A program made the position numbers and the translations under genes. Positions 8,587 through 16,389 of a DNA stretch of 64,000 nucleotides are shown here, piece after piece. Every line of letters begins with the position of its first letter. Positions within the stretch are counted from its first letter, which is position 1. The DNA lies in the NCBI GenBank assembly GCA_016938035.1, contig JAFGVK010000043.1, positions 1 to 64,000 of the forward strand, given 5' to 3'. The notes under the pieces were generated by a model that searched no databases, had not been told where the DNA came from, and was given only the letters and a program-made list of their open reading frames with translations. Source of the stretch: Deltaproteobacteria bacterium (GTDB lineage: Bacteria > Myxococcota_A > UBA796 > GCA-2862545).

Positions 8587-9173
8587 GGCTCCACCCTCCC
8601 GCCAAAGGCCCACCCGATCCGGAGGTCGCTGCTCGGCCCGAGCCTCCCCTCCAGGGACAGGCCCCCCGGCGAGCGGTACCTGAGCCCGAACCCGCCGACA
8701 AAGGCCGCAGTCCAGTGGTAGCAGCCGGTCTCCTCGTCGGTCTCACAGGTGTCATAGAGGGCGGATCCCACGCCACCCCTGGCCGAGAAGGTCAGCGGCG
8801 CGCGGTCGCCCCACTCGAATTCGAGCGCGCCCATGAGACCGGGGCTGATCCCCAACCCGCCGCCGAGCGCGATCGGAGCCTCGCTGCCCCCCGACAGCCC
8901 GGTCGCGGCGCCGATCACCCCGACCCGGACCACCGCCTCGTCCTCTGGGATCCGCGCGAGGACTCCGATCTCACCTAGCAGATAGGGCGCCCCCTCCGCG
9001 AAGCCCCAGGCGGGGGCGAGCTGCCCAATTCCCTGGACAGGCGCCCCCTGTCCGGGGTGCCGCGCGAGCGCCACCCCCGCCCAGGGCTCTGCGACCGAGA
9101 AGTCATGACCCACCGCGCCGCTCATGGTCCAGGTGCCGCCCAGTGCCACCCCCGCGAGGGCGACCGCGATCAC
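8583..9173 (-). CDS. exported beta-rich protein, possibly outer-membrane barrel (196 aa)
   Basis: The GTG at 9173 sits in a GTGA overlap with the flavin reductase stop and starts a hydrophobic segment (VIAVALAGVALGG), so I take it as the start with a signal peptide. The rest is Gly/aromatic rich with alternating hydrophobic strands ('SLEGRLGPSSDLRIGWAFGG' at the end), as in small outer-membrane barrels. There is one CETDEETGC loop that may form a disulfide. The family is unrecognised. The gene also overlaps the downstream deaminase by ATGA, so the three genes form one tightly coupled operon although their products act in different compartments. Confidence 0.65.
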   Translation of the reverse strand: MIAVALAGVALGGTWTMSGAVGHDFSVAEPWAGVALARHPGQGAPVQGIGQLAPAWGFAEGAPYLLGEIGVLARIPEDEAVVRVGVIGAATGLSGGSEAPIALGGGLGISPGLMGALEFEWGDRAPLTFSARGGVGSALYDTCETDEETGCYHWTAAFVGGFGLRYRSPGGLSLEGRLGPSSDLRIGWAFGGRVEP

Positions 9174-9751
9174 GCCCCCGGCTCCCGGCTCAGATCCAGC
9201 TTGCCCACGATCACCTCTCGCAGCACGCCGAAGCGGCTGGCCCCAAGGTGGTGGAGCAGGGTGAGCCCCCTGTCGAACTGCCAAGCGCCGTCCCTGAAGT
9301 GGTCGACATCGGCGATCGCCCGGATGACCTGCGCCACGACGAGCGCCTGCGCCCCCATGTCGTGAACCATGGCCACCCGGCACTCGAGGTTCGCGACACA
9401 CTGGGCGACGAGCGGCGCGCGGATCGACTGTGCCGGCAGGCGGGTGAGACCAAAGCGAGAGAACTTGTCGGCCTCATTACGCCCGGACGTCCGACCACAC
9501 CCTAGCACCGCGTCTACCATCCCCTCGTCCGGGATGTTGAGCCCGAAGGTGCCGGTGCGCTCCAGGATGGGCCAGGAGTAGTGATCCTTTCCCACCAGAA
9601 TCCCCAGCAGAGGCGGGCTTACCCTAACGGGCATGCACCACTGCGCCGCGAAGAGGTTGTCCTCAGCCCCGTCGCCCACGCTGATCAGGGTGACCGGGCC
9701 AGGGTTGATCAGCCGATAGGCTTGAGCGAGATCCACGGGTTGCTTGTTCAT
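9170..9751 (-). CDS. flavin reductase-like FMN-binding protein (193 aa)
   Basis: Member of the flavin-reductase-like split-barrel family. The N-terminal half carries the typical order 'PGPVTLISV' , 'NLFAAQWCMPV', 'PPLLGILVGKDHYSWP' and 'FGLNIPD', and a conserved 'LVAQCVANLECRV' strand follows. These proteins bind FMN and reduce flavin with NAD(P)H or act as flavin-dependent oxidoreductases; the specific partner is not evident. Start 9751 has AGGA-type pairing upstream and removes a non-conserved 11-residue leader. It is the first gene of a three-gene operon ending with the dCMP deaminase and is divergent from the octahaem cytochrome operon. Confidence 0.87.
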   Translation of the reverse strand: MNKQPVDLAQAYRLINPGPVTLISVGDGAEDNLFAAQWCMPVRVSPPLLGILVGKDHYSWPILERTGTFGLNIPDEGMVDAVLGCGRTSGRNEADKFSRFGLTRLPAQSIRAPLVAQCVANLECRVAMVHDMGAQALVVAQVIRAIADVDHFRDGAWQFDRGLTLLHHLGASRFGVLREVIVGKLDLSREPGA

Positions 9752-9783
9752 TGGAGCCGTCCTCTTGGTGCGATCACACCGCA

Positions 9784-9973
9784 CCTTATTCTATCCCATC
9801 CGCCGCCGGGAGCGGAGGTGACGCGAGACCCCGCTACAGAAGAGAAACGACACAATGGCGCACCATTGACTTGATCTGCTTCATCACCGGCGATATTTCG
9901 CAGCCCCACCTCAGAAGGTGACTTCCGCTACAAAGGAAATGAGTTATATGACGCCCCTTTTATAGGAGAGGCC
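9784..9973 (+). promoter_or_regulatory. AT-richer promoter region of the multihaem cytochrome operon
   Basis: About 190 bp of clearly lower GC than the surroundings, ending in TATAGGAGAGGCC directly before the cytochrome ATG. It lies between divergent genes and must hold the promoter of the operon that follows. A TTGACTTGATC segment near 9868 and a TTATATGACG segment near 9941 are possible promoter parts, but no pair with good spacing and no clear FNR-type palindrome could be fixed by eye. Confidence 0.35.
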
Positions 9974-11506
9974 ATGATTTCCTCGAAGCCCCTGGCCGCT
10001 GGTACAGGCGTCTTGATCGCCCTGATGGGGGCGCTAATCGGTGGCTCTGCCCTCGGCGGCGACGACAACCCCAGGGCCCACCTGCCCGCCCACGCTCCAA
10101 AGACGGACCACGCCGCGCTGATCCAGGGCGCCCTGGAGAACGGCGAAGACGTCACCAGGATGTGCCTGGAGTGCCACCCCAACGCCTCAAAGGAGATGAT
10201 GGCCACCGACCACTTTACCTGGGGGGGGCAGCCGGTGCAGGTCCCCGGCAGCGACGAGGTGGTCCACATCGGCAAGCGCAACGCGCTCAACAACTTCTGC
10301 ATCGGCGTGCAGCCGAACATGGGGATGTGCGTCAAGTGTCACGTCGGCCAGGGCTGGACGGATGAGGCCCATTGGGAGCCCACCGAGGCCTCGGTGGACT
10401 GCCTGGTCTGCCACGCCGACACCAAGACCTACTGGAAGACGATCGGCGGCTGGCCGGCGGCTGACGTGGACCTGGTGGCCGCGGCCAAGTCGGTCGGTCC
10501 CACCAACCGAGACAACTGCGGGCAGTGCCACGCCACCGGCGGCGGCGGCGACGGCGTCAAGCACGGCGATCTGGACAACACCCTGCGGAACCCCAACGCG
10601 CGCATCGACGCCCACATGGGCAAGCACGGGATGCTCTGCACCGACTGCCACCAGACGGCGCACCACCAGATCCCCGGGATGAACAACGGCACCAGCATGG
10701 CGCAGTCCTCCCACGTCCAGTGCGAGGACTGTCACGATCCCCGCCCGCACCGGGACGATCGCCTGAACAACCACACCGCCACCGTGGCGTGCGAGACCTG
10801 CCACATCCCCCACATGGCGGTGGACACCCCCACCAAGATGAGCTGGGACTGGTCTACCGCGGGCAGGGACGACATCCCGGAGGATCACTACACCTATATG
10901 AAGATCAAGGGCAGCTTCGTCTACGAGACCATGGCCGTCCCTCAATACAAGTGGTACAACGGGACAAATGGACGCCACCTTGCGGGCGACATCATCGACC
11001 CCAGCGGCGGTCCCGTCCAGATGAACCCCCTGTGCGGAAACATCGCCGACCCGCAGGCGCGCATCTGGCCGGTCAAGGTCCACCGCTCCAACCAGCCCTA
11101 CGACACGGTCCACAACTACCTGTTGATCCCCAAGACCTGGGGCGAGGGCGGGTTCTGGACGGAGTTTGACTGGCAGAAGGCCCTCACCCTGGGCGAGTTG
11201 ACCTCCGGCTTGGCGTACAGCGGCCACTATGACTTCACCTGGACCGAGATGGACTGGCCCCTGGCCCACATGGTCCAGACCGAGGAGAAGGCGCTCCAGT
11301 GCACCGACTGCCACGCCGAGGGCGGCAGGATGGACTGGGAGGCGCTCGGCTACGACGGTGATCCCGCGATCCTCGGGGGACGCCTCCAGAATGACCTCGT
11401 CGCCCACCCCGAGCAGCTCCGCGAGGCGCTGGAGGGCAGCGCGCCCAAGTACAAGACCTACGACGACGGCCCCGTTCCCACCGTCTGTGAAGAGGTGACC
11501 CGATGA
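9974..11506 (+). CDS. octahaem c-type cytochrome, tetrathionate reductase (OTR) family (510 aa)
   Basis: Periplasmic octahaem cytochrome. A signal peptide (residues 1-28) is followed by eight CXXCH sites: CLECH, CVKCH, CLVCH, CGQCH, CTDCH, CEDCH, CETCH and CTDCH. The first lies at residue 64 and is preceded by 'DHAALIQGALENGEDVTRMCLECH'-type spacing typical of the Shewanella OTR family. A long haem-poor stretch of about 140 residues separates haems 7 and 8, again as in OTR. Known members reduce tetrathionate, nitrite and hydroxylamine in vitro; the natural substrate is unsettled. It heads an operon of five genes with ATGA overlaps, encoding a second multihaem cytochrome, a cytochrome b and sulfur-type transporters. 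That context favours a sulfur compound as substrate (inference). AGGAG ribosome binding site. Confidence 0.92.
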   Translation: MISSKPLAAGTGVLIALMGALIGGSALGGDDNPRAHLPAHAPKTDHAALIQGALENGEDVTRMCLECHPNASKEMMATDHFTWGGQPVQVPGSDEVVHIGKRNALNNFCIGVQPNMGMCVKCHVGQGWTDEAHWEPTEASVDCLVCHADTKTYWKTIGGWPAADVDLVAAAKSVGPTNRDNCGQCHATGGGGDGVKHGDLDNTLRNPNARIDAHMGKHGMLCTDCHQTAHHQIPGMNNGTSMAQSSHVQCEDCHDPRPHRDDRLNNHTATVACETCHIPHMAVDTPTKMSWDWSTAGRDDIPEDHYTYMKIKGSFVYETMAVPQYKWYNGTNGRHLAGDIIDPSGGPVQMNPLCGNIADPQARIWPVKVHRSNQPYDTVHNYLLIPKTWGEGGFWTEFDWQKALTLGELTSGLAYSGHYDFTWTEMDWPLAHMVQTEEKALQCTDCHAEGGRMDWEALGYDGDPAILGGRLQNDLVAHPEQLREALEGSAPKYKTYDDGPVPTVCEEVTR

Positions 11507-13407
11507 TCGCCCTGCTCCTCGCGACCGGCGCCCTCGCCGGGATGCACCCGCCCGTCACCCTGCTGGGGGCCGACTGGCTGCCGGTGGTCGAGACCGGCGC
11601 GCCGGTGTCCACCGCGGCGACCTGTGGTCAGTGCCACGACGCCGCGTGGATCGCCGGGCACTCCTACCACTCCGCGATGGACTTCGACCGACAGGTCGAG
11701 GCGGGCACCGCCCCCTCCGGGCGCCCGTGGGACCTCGGGACCGGCCCGGGCACCCGGTGGAGCCCCCTGCTGGACGAGGTGGTGCCGGGCATGGACGCGG
11801 CCACCCTCCAGGAGCGCCTCGGCCCCTATTTGGTGGGTGGCGGCTCCATCTCCCCCGACATGGAGATGAACTGCTTCCTCTGCCACACCCCCTCCCCCGA
11901 CAACGCGGCGCGGGTCGAGGACATCCAGGGCGGGCACCCAGAGTGGGCGCTGACCGCCACCCTCCAGGGCCTGGGCCTGGTCCACCACACCCCGCCAGAC
12001 CAGGTGGGCGTGGAGGTCACCGGCGAGGGCGAGGGCACCCTCACCACCGGCATCTGGTCCTACAACCTCGATCGCTTCTCGCCTGAGGGAGCGGTCGACC
12101 TGCAGCTGGGACAGCCCACCTCCGAGAATTGTGGCGTCTGCCACGGCACGGTCCACAGCGGCAACGACGCGCTGCTCCTCGACTTCGGGGGCCGCGGCAC
12201 CCGCTCCGCGGGCCGGGTGTTCTCGCCCCAGAGGATCGCCTCCTCCTCGCTCAACGTGGCCGGCAAGGAGGCCCTCGGGCGCGCCTGGGACGTGCACGCC
12301 GAGCGGATGCTGGAGTGCACCGACTGTCACTACTCGCTCAACCACCCCGCCTACTACCAGGAGTCCGACGACACCCGGCCCGCGTACCTCCGCTTTGACG
12401 GTCGGAAGCTGGCTCTGAGCGACTACCTGTACCGCCCCTCCCACGACTTCGCCAAGGGGTACTCGGCCCAGGGCCACCTCGCAGAGGGACGGGACGGATC
12501 GATGCGCGCGTGCGCCGACTGCCATGACGCCTCGGCGACCCACGAGTGGCTGCCCTACGCCGACCAGCACTTCGCGGCGCTCGCCTGCGAGTCCTGCCAC
12601 ATCCCTGAGGTCTACTCCCCCGCCCTGTCGTCGGTGGACCTGTCCCTGGTCACTGCCGCCGGCGAGCCGGTAGTCCACTGGCGCGGAGTGGAGGGCATCC
12701 CCACCGATCCCGCCTCGCTGGTCACCGGCTGGAGGCCGGTGCTCCTCCCGCGGGTGGACCGGCCGGGCGCTCGGCCCAAGCTCACCCCTCACAACCTGAT
12801 CACCTCGGTGAGCTGGATCGCTGGCGAGCCGGCGAAGCCCATCGACAGCCTGGCGCTCTCGGAGGCGCTGCTCCAGGGGCAGGGCTACCACCCCGACGTG
12901 CTCAAGGCGCTCGACGCGGACGGCAGCGGCTCCCTCAGTGAGGGCGAGCTGGTGCTGGACACAGAGGCCAAGGTCTCCGCGGTCCAAGCCCGCTTGACCG
13001 CGGCAGGCTTCGTCAACCCCACGCTGCACACCGAGGTGGAGGCCTTCGGGATCCACCACGGCGTCACCGGGAGCGGCTACGCCACCAAAGAGTGCACCAC
13101 CTGCCACGCAGAGGACGGTCGCACCGGAGTGGGCTTCCTCCTCGCCGCTGCGCTCCCGCCCGGGATGACCCCCGCGCTGGTGGGGGACAGCAACGTGCTC
13201 CTCGACGGTGAGGTCACCCGCACCGACGATGGCGCGGTGATCTACCAGTCCAACCTGTTCCGCTCAGGCTTCTATCTGTTCGGCCAGGACAGGCTCTCTC
13301 TGCTCGACATCTTCGGGCTGCTCACCGTGGTGGGCTCGGTGTTTGGTCTCGCCGGTCACGGCGGATTGCGGTACCTCGGCGCCCTCAAGAGGAGGAAGCG
13401 GTCATGA
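11503..13407 (+). CDS. heptahaem c-type cytochrome with EF-hand and C-terminal anchor (634 aa)
   Basis: Signal peptide at residues 1-13 and seven CXXCH motifs (CGQCH, CFLCH, CGVCH, CTDCH, CADCH, CESCH, CTTCH). Between haems 6 and 7, near residue 467, lies DADGSGSLSEGE, a good EF-hand calcium loop followed by a second acidic helix. The C-terminus has one hydrophobic segment (LLDIFGLLTVVGSVFGLAG) and a basic tail, so the protein should be periplasmic with a C-terminal membrane anchor, placing it to pass electrons between the cytochrome b and the octahaem enzyme. Its ATG overlaps the upstream stop (ATGA), and its last codons overlap the cytochrome b start in the same way. I know no named family with this whole architecture. 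Confidence 0.9.
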   Translation: MIALLLATGALAGMHPPVTLLGADWLPVVETGAPVSTAATCGQCHDAAWIAGHSYHSAMDFDRQVEAGTAPSGRPWDLGTGPGTRWSPLLDEVVPGMDAATLQERLGPYLVGGGSISPDMEMNCFLCHTPSPDNAARVEDIQGGHPEWALTATLQGLGLVHHTPPDQVGVEVTGEGEGTLTTGIWSYNLDRFSPEGAVDLQLGQPTSENCGVCHGTVHSGNDALLLDFGGRGTRSAGRVFSPQRIASSSLNVAGKEALGRAWDVHAERMLECTDCHYSLNHPAYYQESDDTRPAYLRFDGRKLALSDYLYRPSHDFAKGYSAQGHLAEGRDGSMRACADCHDASATHEWLPYADQHFAALACESCHIPEVYSPALSSVDLSLVTAAGEPVVHWRGVEGIPTDPASLVTGWRPVLLPRVDRPGARPKLTPHNLITSVSWIAGEPAKPIDSLALSEALLQGQGYHPDVLKALDADGSGSLSEGELVLDTEAKVSAVQARLTAAGFVNPTLHTEVEAFGIHHGVTGSGYATKECTTCHAEDGRTGVGFLLAAALPPGMTPALVGDSNVLLDGEVTRTDDGAVIYQSNLFRSGFYLFGQDRLSLLDIFGLLTVVGSVFGLAGHGGLRYLGALKRRKRS

Positions 13408-14054
13408 GCAAGAACATGGTCTACATGTACACGCCGTGGGAGCGGATCTGGCACTGGACCCAGGCTGGCTCCATCCTGACCCTGCTCGCCTCAGGGCTGG
13501 TCGTCCACATGCCGAGGACCTTCAGCTTCATCCCCTTCGACGCGGCGGTGGACGTCCACAACGCGGTCGCGATCCTGCTGCTGGTGAACGCGGTCTTCGG
13601 CTTCACCTACTACGTGATCTCCGGGAGCATCAAACAGTACTTCCCGAGGCACCTCGGCGACCACCTGCGCGATTTCTACGCGCAGGCGCTCTACTACGGC
13701 TACGGGATCTTCATGGGGGCCCCGCACCCGGTCCAGAAGACCGCGGAGCGCCGCTTCAACCCGATCCAGATGACCACCTACGCCAGCGTCATGATGGGCC
13801 TGCTGCCCATGCAGCTGGCGACCGGGGTGGCGCTCTGGCTCGCGCCCTACTTCCCCGAGACCCTTGGGGCCCCCGGCGCGATCGGCGTCCTCGCCCTGCT
13901 CCACACCGTCGGGGCGTGGAGCTTCGGGGCCTTCGTCCTGGGTCATGTCTACATGACCACCACCGGCCACACGGTGATGCAGAACATCGTCACGATGATC
14001 ACTGGCTGGGAAGAAGAAGAGCACCACGACGATCACAAGGAGGTGCAGGCATGA
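13404..14054 (+). CDS. cytochrome b561/thiosulfate-reductase-type membrane subunit (216 aa)
   Basis: Di-haem cytochrome b-type quinol dehydrogenase subunit resembling PhsC, formate dehydrogenase gamma or Ni-hydrogenase cytochrome b. Four or more membrane segments are visible (about 18-38, 52-75, 125-150, 170-195). Candidate haem ligands are the His in ERIWHWTQ, VHNAVA, LLHTVG and FVLGHVYM. The C-terminus is acidic and His-rich (EEEEHHDDHKE). Likely role: take electrons from menaquinol/ubiquinol, or deliver them, across the inner membrane to or from the periplasmic cytochromes encoded upstream. It overlaps both neighbours by ATGA, implying fixed stoichiometry. Confidence 0.9.
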   Translation: MSKNMVYMYTPWERIWHWTQAGSILTLLASGLVVHMPRTFSFIPFDAAVDVHNAVAILLLVNAVFGFTYYVISGSIKQYFPRHLGDHLRDFYAQALYYGYGIFMGAPHPVQKTAERRFNPIQMTTYASVMMGLLPMQLATGVALWLAPYFPETLGAPGAIGVLALLHTVGAWSFGAFVLGHVYMTTTGHTVMQNIVTMITGWEEEEHHDDHKEVQA

Positions 14055-14572
14055 GCGCGCCCACCAAGGACTGGAATCCGTACGTCGCGGGGGCGACCCT
14101 GGGCTTCGTGCTGTTCCTCGCCTTCGCCCTCACCGGGAACGGGATCGGCGGCTCGGGGATCATCCTCAAGCTCAGCACCGTGCTCTCCCAGTGGCTCAAC
14201 ACCGAGGGGATGATGCAGAACGCCTTCTGGGCGGGATCCGTGGACACCCCACTGCTGAGCCTGCTGAACCACCGCCTCGTATGGGGCGGGGTGGGCCTCT
14301 TCCTTGGAGGCTTGCTCGCCGGCCTGCTCCGCGGCGACGGCTTCAAGATGGTGGTGCTGCGCGGGCCGAACATCTCGGTTGGCGCCAGGATCACCCTCGC
14401 CCTGGTAGGCGGGACCATCACCGGCTGGGCCGCTCGCGTGGGCCGCGGCTGTACCTCGGGTCAGGCGCTCTCTGGGGGCAGCCTGCTCTCGGTGGGCAGC
14501 TGGGCCTTCATGCTCTCCGTCTTTGCTGGCGCCTACGCTCTCGCGTATTTCCTGCGCCGCCAGTGGAGGTAG
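14051..14572 (+). CDS. YeeE/YedE (TsuA-like) transporter, N-terminal half (173 aa)
   Basis: A membrane protein with about four helices and the conserved RGCTSGQALSGG loop holding Cys134, one of the signature cysteines of the YeeE/YedE (TsuA) thiosulfate-transporter family. Complete family members are about 330-350 residues with two such halves. This gene carries only the first half and the next gene carries the second (GGWCPGT), so the transporter is split. An ATGA overlap with the cytochrome b gene and a 3-bp gap to the following gene show strict co-expression. The transported species is inferred to be thiosulfate or another sulfane-sulfur anion. Confidence 0.87.
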   Translation: MSAPTKDWNPYVAGATLGFVLFLAFALTGNGIGGSGIILKLSTVLSQWLNTEGMMQNAFWAGSVDTPLLSLLNHRLVWGGVGLFLGGLLAGLLRGDGFKMVVLRGPNISVGARITLALVGGTITGWAARVGRGCTSGQALSGGSLLSVGSWAFMLSVFAGAYALAYFLRRQWR

Positions 14573-14575
14573 CCG

Positions 14576-15799
14576 ATGTTCCCCATGTTCTCTGCGATGG
14601 GTCTGACCCAGAACATCCTCTTCCTCATCCTGGGCGCGAGCTTCGGCTTCGCCATGGAGCGGGGGGGCTTCTCGGACTCCCGAAACCTCGCCGCTCAGTT
14701 CTACTTCGGTGATATGCGGGTCTTTAAGGTGATGTTCTCGGCGATCGTGGTGGCCTCCACCCTGATCGTCGCGGGCACCAGCCTGGGCCTCATCAACATG
14801 GACCTGGTGTGGGTCAACCCCACCTTCCTCGGCACCGCCATCATCGGCGGCGCCGCGCTGGGCTTTGGCTTCATCATCGGCGGCTGGTGCCCTGGCACCT
14901 CCCTGGTGGGGATCGCCACCGGCAAGCTCGACGCCCTGGTGTTCGTGGCCGGCCTGTTCCTGGGGACCTTCCTCTTCGGCGCGACGGTCCCGTCGTTCTG
15001 GGACGCCTACAACACCTGGGGCGCGATGGGGCAGTTTACCCTGATGGACCTGACGGGGATGAGCGCGGGGGTGGTGGTCATCTCGGTGATCGTCGTCGCA
15101 GCCATCGGCTTCTTCCTGACCGAGAAGGTCGAGGACATGATGGGCGAGCGTGCCCCGCTCACGGCTCGGCAGCTCCAGGTGGTGCTCGGCGGCACAGGGG
15201 GACTGATCCTCCTGGCGCTGGTGTCCATCGGCCTGGGCGCTCCGACGGTAGAGGATCGGATCAACCTGCAGTCCACCGAACTGGACGCCACGCTGGCAGC
15301 CCGCGAGGTGCAGATGGATCCCGGTGAGGTCCTCAAGCTGATGAGCGAATTCAAGGTCCCGGTGCGGATCGTAGACGTGCGCTCCCCCTCCGACTACAAC
15401 ATGTTCCACCTCAAGGACGCCGAGCCTCTCCCCCCGGTGGAGGAGCAGGGCGCTTGGCTGATGGGCATGAGGGCCAAGTCGGTGGTGATCCTCATCGGCA
15501 ACGACGAGGACGCCGCGACCCACGCCTGGAAGGAGCTGATGGTGCAGAAGGCGGGTAAGCCGCTCTTCACCCCCTACATCCTCGCTGGCGGAATGAACGG
15601 GTGGGTCGAGGCCTACGGGCACCACACCACTGGGCTCATCCACCAGGAGGCCGGTGAGGATCAGTTCCACTACCGCTTCAAGGCGCCGGTCGGCTCCAAC
15701 GTGGACCTGGCGAGGCCTGACCTCCACCACGCCCCTGAGCGCGAGTACGTGCCCAAGTTCAAGCAGGCCAAGTCCGGCGGCGGCGGCGGCTGCGGCTGA
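14576..15799 (+). CDS. YeeE/YedE transporter second half fused to Cys-less rhodanese-like domain (407 aa)
   Basis: Residues 1-225 form five or six membrane helices with the family loop GGWCPGTSLVG (Cys105). Residues about 250-350 form a rhodanese-like domain (IVDVRSPSDYNMFHL ... YILAGGMNGWVE), but the active-site loop that should read Cys-x-x-G-x-R reads ILIGNDEDAAT, with no Cys. The protein ends in KSGGGGGCG, with Cys406 one residue from the C-terminus. I infer a cytosolic sulfur-binding or docking domain on the transporter rather than an active sulfurtransferase; the Gly-rich Cys tail could be a mobile thiol that carries sulfur. Last gene of the operon; a strong hairpin follows at 15820. 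Confidence 0.87.
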   Translation: MFPMFSAMGLTQNILFLILGASFGFAMERGGFSDSRNLAAQFYFGDMRVFKVMFSAIVVASTLIVAGTSLGLINMDLVWVNPTFLGTAIIGGAALGFGFIIGGWCPGTSLVGIATGKLDALVFVAGLFLGTFLFGATVPSFWDAYNTWGAMGQFTLMDLTGMSAGVVVISVIVVAAIGFFLTEKVEDMMGERAPLTARQLQVVLGGTGGLILLALVSIGLGAPTVEDRINLQSTELDATLAAREVQMDPGEVLKLMSEFKVPVRIVDVRSPSDYNMFHLKDAEPLPPVEEQGAWLMGMRAKSVVILIGNDEDAATHAWKELMVQKAGKPLFTPYILAGGMNGWVEAYGHHTTGLIHQEAGEDQFHYRFKAPVGSNVDLARPDLHHAPEREYVPKFKQAKSGGGGGCG

Positions 15800-15819
15800 T
15801 CGACCCATCCACCTGCGGT

Positions 15820-15851
15820 GAGGCCGCGTCCGGGAGACCGGGCGCGGCCTC
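15820..15851. terminator. bidirectional terminator of the cytochrome/transporter operon
   Basis: A stem of about 14 bp (GAGGCCGCGTCCGG / CCGGGCGCGGCCTC, one G-T pair) with a GAGA loop, followed on the plus strand by TTGGCT. It lies 20 bp after the operon's last stop and 5 bp before the convergent thioredoxin-fold gene's stop, so it can serve both. Confidence 0.75.
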
Positions 15852-15856
15852 TTGGC

Positions 15857-16309
15857 TCAGACGTCGTAGGGGTTGACGTGGCGGTCGAGGAGCCGCTTGA
15901 GCTCCTCATAGGTCCTGAAGCCCTGCTTGCGCGCCTTGATGTCCCGGTCCTTGACCAGGTAGAGCTGCGGCACTGAGACAATGCCGAATTGCTCGTGCTT
16001 GGCGGCGTTGCGATAGGCGTCGATCTCCAGCACCATCAGGGTGCCCGTGAATTCCGCCCCCAACCGCCTGAGCACCCCCTGGAGGCGCTCGCTGCCCTCG
16101 GAGCCCTCCGCCACAAAGGCCAGCAGGAGGGGCACCGGAACCTTCTCCATCAGGCGCTCCACCTCCTCGTCCGGGAGCCGCATCGGCGCGCCAGAGGTGT
16201 CGAGATCCTCCTTGCACCTGCCGCAGCTAGGGGCGAGCTGGATGCGCTCCGAGGGAACGCGGTTCATCCCGCCACAGTGGACGCAGCGGTAGTAGCACTT
16301 GTAGCCCAT
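15857..16309 (-). CDS. zinc-ribbon/thioredoxin-fold protein without a CxxC active site (150 aa)
   Basis: The N-terminus has a zinc ribbon (CVHCGG ... CGRCKEDLD), as in TrxC-type thioredoxin 2. It is followed by a thioredoxin fold ending in the cis-proline motif VPQLYLV and 'GFRTYEELKRLLD'. At the place where thioredoxins have W-C-G-P-C this protein reads FVAEGSEGSE, so it cannot do dithiol chemistry. The start at 16309 has GGAGG eleven bases upstream and is preferred over a longer frame that would add 54 arbitrary residues. It may be a chaperone-like or metal-binding thioredoxin relative. It faces the sulfur-type operon but is on the opposite strand. Confidence 0.8.
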   Translation of the reverse strand: MGYKCYYRCVHCGGMNRVPSERIQLAPSCGRCKEDLDTSGAPMRLPDEEVERLMEKVPVPLLLAFVAEGSEGSERLQGVLRRLGAEFTGTLMVLEIDAYRNAAKHEQFGIVSVPQLYLVKDRDIKARKQGFRTYEELKRLLDRHVNPYDV

Positions 16310-16389
16310 GACAGCCTCCGACCGACATTGTGAACAACAGACAAGCGCGAGACAAGGGCTGAGGTACCATCGGCCCGCAAGGAGACCCC

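Noticed and set aside
10187-11407. 406-residue minus-strand open frame
   Set aside because: Antisense to the octahaem cytochrome, His/Val/Gly-biased, no conserved motif; a GC-rich shadow frame.
14033-15808. 591-residue minus-strand open frame
   Set aside because: Antisense of the YeeE/YedE genes, with His/Asp/Glu-rich composition typical of reversed membrane-protein genes.
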